A DNA stretch of 64,000 bases, taken from the NCBI GenBank assembly GCA_947311845.1, contig CAMZMU010000012.1, positions 3,758,290 through 3,822,289 of the forward strand, written 5' to 3'. This DNA is from Poa pratensis. Lineage: Eukaryota > Streptophyta > Magnoliopsida > Poales > Poaceae. Both the position numbers and the translations under genes were made by a program. This document shows positions 56,353 to 64,000 of this stretch, in pieces (position 1 is the stretch's first letter; the number at the start of each line of letters is the position of its first letter). The notes below the pieces were generated by a model that worked only from the letters and a program-made list of their open reading frames with translations, ran no database searches and was not told the origin of the DNA.

Positions 56353-59300
56353 ATGTCTCGCCCCACCTTTAACCTTGGCCTGTTCCTTGAGAAAGAAAAG
56401 CTTAAGACCAATGGGTCGAACTTCATGTCCTGGTTCCGCAACCTGAGGATCCTCCTCACTCCCCACAAGGTGGCTTACGTCATTGAAGCCGCCCTAGGTG
56501 ACCCTCCTGCAGACGACGCCTCCGATGACGAGAAGAAGGTCTATCAGACCAAGTCGGAGGATTCCTCCTTCGTCCAGAGTGGCATGCTCTACGCCATGGA
56601 AGCCGACCTGCAAAAGCGCTTTGAGAAGATGAGTGCTTTTGAGATAATTTCTGATCTCAAGGCTGTCTTTGCGCCGCAGGCTAAGGCTGAGAGGTATGAA
56701 GCTTCTGAGCTTTTCTTCTCAGCCAAGATGGAAGAGCATAGCAGTGTGAGCGAGCACGTGGTCAAAATGTCTGGCTACGTTCAACGCCTGAACGCTCTGG
56801 AATGCAAGATTCCTGATGAGCTGGCGATTGATAGGGTGCTGCAATCGTTGCCTCCTAGCTACAAAGGCTTCGTCATGAACTATAACATGCAGGGCATGGC
56901 TAAGTCCCTGTCTGAGGTGTTCGTGATGCTCAAGACTGCTGAGGTGGAAATCAAGAAGGAGCACACGCTGTTGATGGTCAACAAGACCGTCGATTTTAAG
57001 AAATCTGGCGGCAAGGGAAGGAAGAACTGGAAGTCTAGGAAGGATGGCAAACACGTTGCCAAATCCAAGGCTAACAAACCTGGTCCCAAACCTGGCGTGG
57101 AATGCTTCTACTGCAAGGGAGATGGTCACTGGAAGCGCAACTGCCCCAAGTACCTGGAAGACAAGAAGGCCGGCAAGATTGTCGGGAGAGATAAAGGTAT
57201 ATTTGATATACATGTTATTGATGTGTACCTTACATGCGCCCGTAGTAATACCTGGGTATTTGATACCGGCTCTGTTGCTCATATTTGTAACTCACAGGTG
57301 GAGTTGCGGAATAGTCGGCGCCTGGCAAAGGACGAGGTGACGATGCGCGTCGGCAATGGATCAAGAGTTGACGTGATGGCCGTCGGCACGCTCCCTCTAC
57401 ATCTACCTTCGGGATTAGTTTTGGTTTTAAATAAGTGTTATTTTGTGCCATCTCTGAGTGTAAACATTATAAGTGGTTCTTGCTTGTTGCAAGACGGATA
57501 TTCATTCAATTCAGTATCAAATGGTTGTGCTATTTCGATGAATGATATCTTTTATGTTGATGCTCCTGTGAATAATGGTTTATTCTTGTTGAATCTCGAT
57601 CGTAGTACACATATCCATAACATAGATGCCAAAAGGATTAGACTTAGTGATGATACCGCCATGTATATGTGGCATTGCCGACTTGGTCATATTGGTGTAA
57701 AGCGCATGAAGAAACTCCACTCAGCTGGACTTTTGGAGTCATTAGATTTTGGATCTCTTGACACTTGCGAACCATGCCTCATGGGCAAGATGACTAGGTC
57801 ACCGTTCAATGGTTTCGTTGAACGTGCGTCGGAATTATTGGGAGTTATACATACAGATGTGTGCGGCCCAATGAGCATCAACGCGCAATGGTTATCGTTA
57901 CTTTGTAACCTTCACTGATGACTTGAGTAGATACGGGTATATCTACTTAATGAAACACAAGTCAGAAACTTTTGAAAAGTTCAAAGAATTTCAAAGTGAG
58001 GTTGAAAATCAACTTAACAAGAAAATAAAGCACCTCCGATCCGATCGTGGTGGCGAATATTTGAGTTTTGAGTTTGGCACACATCTGAAGGCCTGTGGAA
58101 TTGTGCCACAGCTTACGCCTGCCGGAACACCACAACGCAACGGCGTGTCCGAGCGACGTAATCGTACTTTATTAGATAGCGTACGGTCTATGATGTCTCT
58201 TACCGATTTGCCCGTATCGTTTTGGGGATATGCGTTAGAAACAGCCGCATTCATTTTAAATAGGGCTCCATCTAAATCCGTGGAAACGACACCGTATGAG
58301 GTATGGCATGGTGCGAAACCTAAGCTGTCGTTCCTGAAAGTTTGGGGTTGTGAGGCTTATGTCAAGAAATTGCAGCCTGACAAACTAGAACCAAAATCGG
58401 AAAAGGTCGTCTTTGTAGGGTATCCACGGGAAACCATAGGGTACACCTTCTACCACCAAGCCGAGGGCAAAACGTTTGTCGCTAGAAACGGCACCTTTCT
58501 CGAGAAGGAGTTTCTCGCTAAAGGAGTAAGTGGGAGGAAAATAGACCTCGACGAGATAGTTGATCCTGAACTCGAAATACCGAGTGGCGCAACGGAAACA
58601 GTTCCTGAACCGTCCTTCATAACAGATGAAGTGGGAGAAAATGTCGAGGAGGCTATTGTACCTCGTAGGTCTGGAAGAACCCGTACTTCTCCTGAGTGGT
58701 ACGGTAATCTTGTTTGCACCGTCATGTTAATTGAACAAGACGAACCTACAAATTACAAAGAGGCGATGGAAGGACCCGAGTCCGAGAAATGGCTTGAGGC
58801 CATGAAATCCGAAATAGAATCCATGTATGACAACAAAGTATGGACTTTGGTGGAGATTCCCGAAGGGCGCAAGGCCGTCGAGAATAAATGGATCTTTAAG
58901 AAGAAGACTGATGCTGACGGTAATGTGACCGTCTATAAGGCTCGGCTTGTCGCAAAAGGTTTCCGACAAGTTCATGGAATTGACTACGATGAAACGTTTT
59001 CACCGGTAGCGATGCTAAAGTCTATTCGGGTTTTGCTAGCAACAGCTGCATATCATGATTATGAGATATGGCAGATGGATGTCAAAACAGCGTTCCTAAA
59101 TGGCAACATTGAGGAAGAGTTGTATATGGTACAACCTGAAGGTTTTGTCAGTCCAGGAAATGTTGGCAAGGTATGCAAACTTCAGCGTTCCATTTATGGA
59201 CTGAAGCAGGCATCTCGGAGCTGGAATCTTCGCTTTGATGAGGTGATCAAAGGTTTTGGATTTGTCCAAAATTTGGAAGAGACCTGCATTTATAAGAAAA

Positions 59301-60330
59301 TGAGTGGGAGCTCAGTTGCATTCCTAGTTCTATATGTGGATGATATATTACTAATTGGGAATGATGTGGAACTTCTGAAAAGCGTGAAGGAATATTTAAA
59401 CAGTAAATTTTCAATGAAGGACTTAGGAGAAGCTGCATACGTATTAGGCATTAAGATCTATCGTGATAGACCCAGGCGCCTACTAGCGTTATGTCAAAGT
59501 ACTTACCTTGATAAGATATTGAAGAAGTTCAATATGCATTTGGCAAAGAAGGGTCTTGTGCCAGTTGTCAAGGGAAAAACATTGAGCATGGCTCAGTGTC
59601 CACGGACGGCTCTTGAAAAGCTGAGGTGGATGGCACTCGATATGCTTCGGCTATAGGATCGATCATGTATGCCATGTTAAGTACTCGACCCGATGTGGCA
59701 TTGGCTCTTAGTCTGACGAGTCGATTCCAGAGTAATCCTGGCAAGGATCATTGGATAGCTGTTAAGAACATACTGAAGTATCTTAAGTATACCAAGGACA
59801 TGTTTCTTGTTTATGGAGGCTGTGAAGAGGAACTTGGCGTAACAGGTTACGTTGATGCAAGTTTCTGCACAGATCCCGATGACTCGAAATCGCAAACAGG
59901 CTATGTGTTTAAGGTGAACGGAGGCGCTGTGAGCTGGAGAAGTGGGAAGCAACCCATAGTCGCCCAATCTACAATGGAATCGGAGTATATTGCTGCAACG
60001 GATGCTGCAAATGAAGCTGTTTGGCTCAGGAAGTTCATCATCGAACTTGGAGTGTTCCCCAGTGCGCGAGACCCTGTGATTATCTTCTGCGACAACACAG
60101 GGGCCATTGCCAACGTGAAGGAACCAAGGTCTCACTCCACCGCCAAACATATTCTCCGACGCTTCCATGTCATACGACAGTACGTCAAGGGAGGCGATGT
60201 AAAGATTTGCAAAATACACACGGACCTGAATGTTGCAGATCCGTTGACGAAACCTCTTCCACGAGACAAGCATGAAGAACACCGCAATGCTATTGGTGTC
60301 AAGCTTTTACCAAGTTGTAAACTAGATTAA
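56353..60330 (+). pseudogene. Copia gag-pol polyprotein with two frame breaks
   Basis: Gag opens MSRPTFNLGLFLEKEK at 56353; CCHC knuckle CFYCKGDGHWKRNC at residues 251-264; protease VFDTGSVAHIC with Asp304; a GAG-pre-integrase segment with HCRLGHIGVKRMKKL and CEPCLMGK; then integrase. The frame stops at 57918; a neighbouring frame carries on (57923-59656) with the integrase core, the linker, RT motifs (MDVKTAFLNGNIEEELYM, LYVDDILLIGND near 59330) and a third frame (59626-60330) ends it with RNase H (MESEYIAATDAANEAVWL, TKPLPRDKHEEH). The breaks look like small indels near 57885-57895 (in integrase) and near 59627 (between RT and RNase H). Otherwise undamaged, in line with the nearly identical LTRs. 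Confidence 0.92.
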
Positions 60331-60345
60331 TTTGTACTCTAGTGC

Positions 60346-60356
60346 AAGTGGGAGAC
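60346..60356 (+). other. Polypurine tract of the young Copia
   Basis: aagtgggagac-type purine-rich string directly before the 3' LTR at 60357. Confidence 0.75.
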
Positions 60357-62010
60357 TGTTGGAGATATGCCCTAGAGGCAATTAATAAAGTGATTTTATT
60401 TGTCATATCTCTTATTGTTCATAATACGTTTTAATACCATGCTATAACTGTATTACTCGGAAACATAATACACGTGTGGTATAGAAACAACCAGGTCCCT
60501 AGTAGCCTCTACTTGACTAGTCGTTGTGTAACAGATGATCAAGGTTTCCTGATCATGGGCATTAACCGGTTAACAACGGAGTCATATCATTGGGTGAATG
60601 ATTTGATGGACATACCCAAAATATATATAGAAACGTAGTTTCAGATCTTGGACCGTGAGATTATATCAAGTCGCTGCTTCTGAAAGATACGGCTGATCGC
60701 ACCTAACGTCATGTCTCATACGCACGACAATAAGGGTGACACCTTCGGGTATTGGAAGGAAGTAGTCGGGGCGAGTAATCAATAGCGGGAATTGCCAATC
60801 CGCATAGCAGGATAGATACTCTGGGCCCACTCGGTGAGATTACATCTAATGAGCTTGCAAGCATGTGACTAGGTCACGGGGATGTAACATCACAGACGAG
60901 AGAAGATAGATTGTCAAGGATGAGGTCAAGCTCGGTAAAATGTGATACCGGAGAACGACACTCGACAATCTAAGTATCACCAGGCAAGAGATTGAAACTG
61001 GACGTCTACAGGTTCAAACGAATAAAGAGACATTCGTGGACACACAGGGGCTATCATGGATATCCAGATTCCGCTGTTAGTCGATTGATCGGAGAGAGAG
61101 TCTCGATCATGTCTGGAGTGATCCCGAACCGTGGGGTAACACACTTAAGGGTGGGTGACGATTAGATTGGATTTAGAGAGAATGAGAAACAGGAACTCCG
61201 GAAGTGTTCTGGAGCTCCGGAAGTGTTCCGGTAATTGTCCGATGATTGATCGGAGGCCACGAAATATGTTTCGGGTCCGAATGAATTAAATAATATGTAT
61301 CTAATATTAATAAGTGTTATTAATGATTAAATACATGTTTTATTTAATTAATTTCGAATTTAAAAGGCATTAAAAGTTAAATGGGCCTTAGAGGCCCATT
61401 CGGGGAAAAAGAAAATAAAAGGGAAAAAGGAAAAAGGGGGGCTGCCACCCTAGTGGGCCACATGGGGCCCACTAGGGCAGCCGCACCCCCCCATGGCCGG
61501 CGCACCCCCCATGTGGGAATAGTCCCACATGGGGGAGCCAAGGGGTTGGCCTCCCTCCCTCTCCTTTATATAGGAGTGCCCCCATGCCTTGAAAATTGCC
61601 CATCTCCTCTCTTCTTCTCTCCTACCTTGAACGGGGTTCCGATTCTGGAGCTTCGTACGAGGAGAGAAGTCTCTTTAGTTTGCACACCGCCGTGCTGCTA
61701 GATCCACTCTTCCACTTCCGCTGCTCTGCTGGATCTGGAGCCCGGAGGTCGTCATCCACACCGTACGTGTGTGGAACCGCGAGGCGCCATCGTTTGGCGC
61801 TGGGAGCTGTCTACTTCCACTACACGACCTTGAGGTCGGCTACGTCGTCTTCATCGTCAACGTTCGTGCGGGACGTGATCCCGCTTTCGGTCTACAAGGG
61901 TATGTATTCCGTTCTCCTTCCGTATAGTATATCTGCATAGAATAGATCTTGGCTAGTTTATGGTTATCGTTGCTAGGAAATTTTTTGTTTTTTGCCTACG
62001 ATTCCCAACA
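60357..62010 (+). repeat. 3' LTR of the young Copia
   Basis: 1654 bp, partner of 53639-55290, followed by the TAATC target duplication. Confidence 0.95.
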
Positions 62011-63419
62011 TAATCAACCTCCAGGTTGTCATACCGAGTTCCCCGTTGGTATTAAGTTGCAAGCAACGGATAATCGCATTAAGTAATGTGCGTAATGTAA
62101 ACAAATGCATTAGATCTAACGGCGCACCCTTAAGCTAAACATCGGTTATTTTATCCCTAGCGGCAACAGCACATCCACAATCTTAGAATTGTTGTCATTC
62201 TCCCAGATTACCGGAGGCATGAACCCATTATCTAGCATAAATACTAACTCTTGGAGTTACAAGCTTCTACTTGGCCAAAGCATCTACTAGTAACGGAAAG
62301 CATGCAAGATCATAAATATCATAAAAGATAGATTGATAATCAACTTGACATAGTATTCAATATTCATCGGATCCCAGCAAACACAACATGTAGCATTACA
62401 ATAAGATGATCTTGATCATGATAGGCAGCTCACAAGATCTAAACATGATAGCATAAAGTGGAGAGACAACCATCTAACTACTGCTATGGACCCGTAGTCA
62501 AAGGATGAACTACTCACGAATCACTCCGGAGGCAGGCATGGTGATGTAGAGCCCTCCTATGATGATTCCCCTCTCCGGCAGGGTGCCGGGAAGAGCTTCA
62601 GAACCCTCCCGAGCTAGGGTTGACGGCGGCGACGTCTCTGGAACTTTTCGTGGATAATGGCTCGGGTATTTAGGGTTTTTGCGTCGGGAAGATTATATAG
62701 GCGAAAGGGCGGCGGCTGGAGACGCCCGTGGGGCCCACACCACCCCACGGCGCGGCAGAGGGTGGGGCCGCGCCACCCCATGGTGTGGCTGGCTCGCGGC
62801 CCCCCTCCGTCTCTCCTTTGAACTCTGTGTACGTGTTGGAAAAATAGGAGGTCTTGTCCAAGTTTCATCCAATTCCGAGAATATTTCCAGACTAGCTTTT
62901 CTGGAATACAAAAATAGCAGAAAACAGGAACTGGCACTGTGGCATCTTGTTAATAGGTTAGTCCCAGAAAATGCATAAAAATGCTATGAAGTGTATATAA
63001 AACATGTAACAATTGGTATAATATCAACATGGAACATCAGAAATTATAGATACGTTTGAGACGTATCAGGCCCACGATTGGACGCGTCGGCGACTCGCCT
63101 GAAAGGCTCAACGGCGCGGCAGACTTTTGACCGGTGCGGGAGCCGAGGGGAAGAGGGCGGCGGCTTTTATTTTCCTTCACGCGTTATTTCGCCTGGTCGC
63201 TGACAGGACGGGCCCACCCCGTTTTCGCACGCTTTTCCTCTCTGCCGGCGCCCCCAGCTGCCCCCTAACATCCTGGGTTCGGCCTGGGTGTGCCGGCTGA
63301 AAGAATGGCCCAAAACGGCGCTATTTTGGGCTCTTGGGGGGCGTCTGGGAGAAAACATAAGCGTCAGCGCTAGTTTTTGGGCTCTGGGGGACCTTGGGGG
63401 ACGGCTAGAGATGCCCTTA

Positions 63420-64000
63420 GATCATCTCCAACCAGCCCCCCCCCCCCCCCCCCCACACCCACCCCACGTGCCTGGACACGGCTTGGACGTAAGACAGCCA
63501 CCCAACCAGCCTCCCAAATTGATTCTCAAAACAAAACAAAATAAGCCTCTCAAACCTAGCACATATATCTGTAAAACCCCAAACCTAACACATCCCCTTC
63601 CACCGCACCATGCCTCGTCGGCTGCCCACCACATACGCAATGCTCACCCGAGCGGCACACGGAGCTGGAGGAGTAGAACCGCCCGCAAGAGGGAAGATGA
63701 CCAACTGAATCCGACCGTAGACGTCGGCGTGGCCGCGCCGGAGGAAGTGGCCGGAGGCTACGTCGCTATGACCCCGTCGGAGGCGCTCGACGAGTACCGC
63801 GACGCCATGGCGGTTGAGCCCTTCGAGGCGGAGCACTACGCAGCGGAGCGGCAGCTCAACGCCGAGGCCACAGACCGCACACTGATGGCGCAATTTGCAG
63901 CGGACACCGTCCTCGTCGATGAGCAATTTGTCACGGAGAGGCAGATCGAGGAGGAGGACTCCGACTTCTAGTGGACCTCCGACGAGGACAAGGAGGAGGA
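63420..64000 (+). other. Start of a further repeat with a charged ORF, cut by the window end
   Basis: Directly after the TTA of the Harbinger element the sequence reads gatcatctccaaccagc, similar in style to a terminal repeat, then a run of 19 C (63436-63454). A plus frame is open up to a stop at 63969-63971; from the ATG at 63768 it reads MTPSEALDEYRDAMAVEPFE and stays acidic and Glu/Ala-rich, ending EEEDSDF. It has the flavour of the repeat-borne ORFs nearby but no domain I know. The other end lies outside the window. Confidence 0.35.

Larger units (their letters stand above)
53639..62010 (+). mobile_element. Young Copia LTR retrotransposon (Angela/BARE-like LTR start)
   Basis: Perfect target duplication TAATC (53634-53638, 62011-62015). 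LTRs 53639-55290 and 60357-62010, both TGTTGGAGATATGCC...TTCCCAACA. By eye only two substitutions and about seven short indels separate them, so insertion is very recent. Has a tRNA-Met primer site, one gag-pol region and a polypurine tract. The LTR start resembles the Angela/BARE/WIS group of Triticeae; I do not claim the exact family. It inserted into the right LTR of the 51650-63068 element. Confidence 0.95.
51650..63068 (-). mobile_element. Non-autonomous LTR retrotransposon with truncated left LTR
   Basis: Target duplication GGCCC (51645-51649, 63069-63073). Right LTR 53112-63068 (interrupted by the Copia; about 1.59 kb without it), ending in minus orientation TGATACGTCTC...CATCA. The left LTR is only about 285 bp (51650-51932), the last part of the LTR; the front of that LTR and the polypurine tract have been lost by an internal deletion. 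Primer site 53087-53101 shows minus orientation. The short interior holds one ORF without enzymes. TATA-like box in the LTR at about 62692-62699. Confidence 0.85.
51267..63189. repeat. Copy B of the Harbinger internal tandem duplication, split by an LTR element
   Basis: Left part 51267-51649, right part 63074-63189; the two together (499 bp) match copy A (501 bp). The LTR element 51650-63068 and its 5-bp target duplication lie between them. Hence the duplication is older than that insertion. Confidence 0.88.
49520..63416. mobile_element. PIF/Harbinger-type DNA element, enlarged by nested LTR elements
   Basis: Terminal inverted repeats gggcatctccagccgt (left) and gggcatctctagccgt (right, reverse-complemented) differ at one base in 16. 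The target duplication is TTA (49517-49519, 63417-63419), as in Harbinger elements. Removing the nested LTR element leaves about 2.5 kb, of which about 0.5 kb is an internal tandem duplication. It encodes a broken minus-strand ORF but no transposase, so it is non-autonomous. Confidence 0.85.

Noticed and set aside
63420..63454. Second Harbinger-type terminal repeat beginning after TTA
   Set aside because: Only one end is in the window and the similarity (atctcca) is short, so it is described as an unassigned repeat only.

Overview
The window is nuclear DNA of a grass, most likely of the wheat/barley tribe (Triticeae). It holds two intron-containing plant genes, a sugar transporter and a ubiquitin protease, separated and flanked by nested transposable elements: Gypsy and Copia LTR retrotransposons, full-length and truncated LINEs, and Stowaway, Helitron and PIF/Harbinger-type DNA elements. 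Nothing prokaryotic, and no tRNA, rRNA or CRISPR array, was seen. The tribe-level call rests on the look of the repeat families and is an inference. LAYOUT: 288-2875 (minus) is a three-exon hexose-transporter-type gene of 521 residues. 2876-8902 is host intergenic DNA with a MITE, a small Helitron, local duplications and a 5'-truncated LINE fragment. 8903-39785 is one Gypsy element (minus strand), about 13.8 kb on its own but swollen to 31 kb by three insertions: a full-length LINE (12552-19692), a 5'-truncated Copia (19866 to about 23838) and a non-autonomous LTR element (28530-34517). Besides gag-pol the Gypsy carries a decayed multi-exon gene on the opposite strand, with a domain I recognise as the 'putative gypsy type transposon' family. 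39786-44409 returns to host DNA, with a Stowaway, a poly(A)-tailed retroelement with perfect target duplications and a 201-bp tandem duplication. 44410-49224 (plus) is a six-exon ubiquitin-specific protease gene of 408 residues, like Arabidopsis UBP3/UBP4. Less than 300 bp after its stop begins a Harbinger-type element (49520-63416), into which an LTR element (51650-63068) and then a very young Copia (53639-62010) inserted. 63417-64000 starts another repeat that runs off the window. HOW THE PARTS RELATE: the nesting gives a relative history. In the left cluster the outer Gypsy LTRs differ by about 2% and the nested LTR element's by about 1.2% (counted by eye). In the right cluster the order is Harbinger insertion, tandem duplication of part of it with a 54-bp piece of the neighbouring protease exon 4 stitched into the junction, LTR element insertion into the second copy, and finally a Copia whose LTRs differ by about two substitutions. 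The exon scrap at a repair junction is the most striking observation. Other points are the replaced sugar-contact positions in the transporter, an N-terminal extension of the protease in place of an apparent ancestral start, the spliced antisense gene with a LINE sitting in its splice donor, and a Cys-rich repeat reading frame in a pol-less retroelement.
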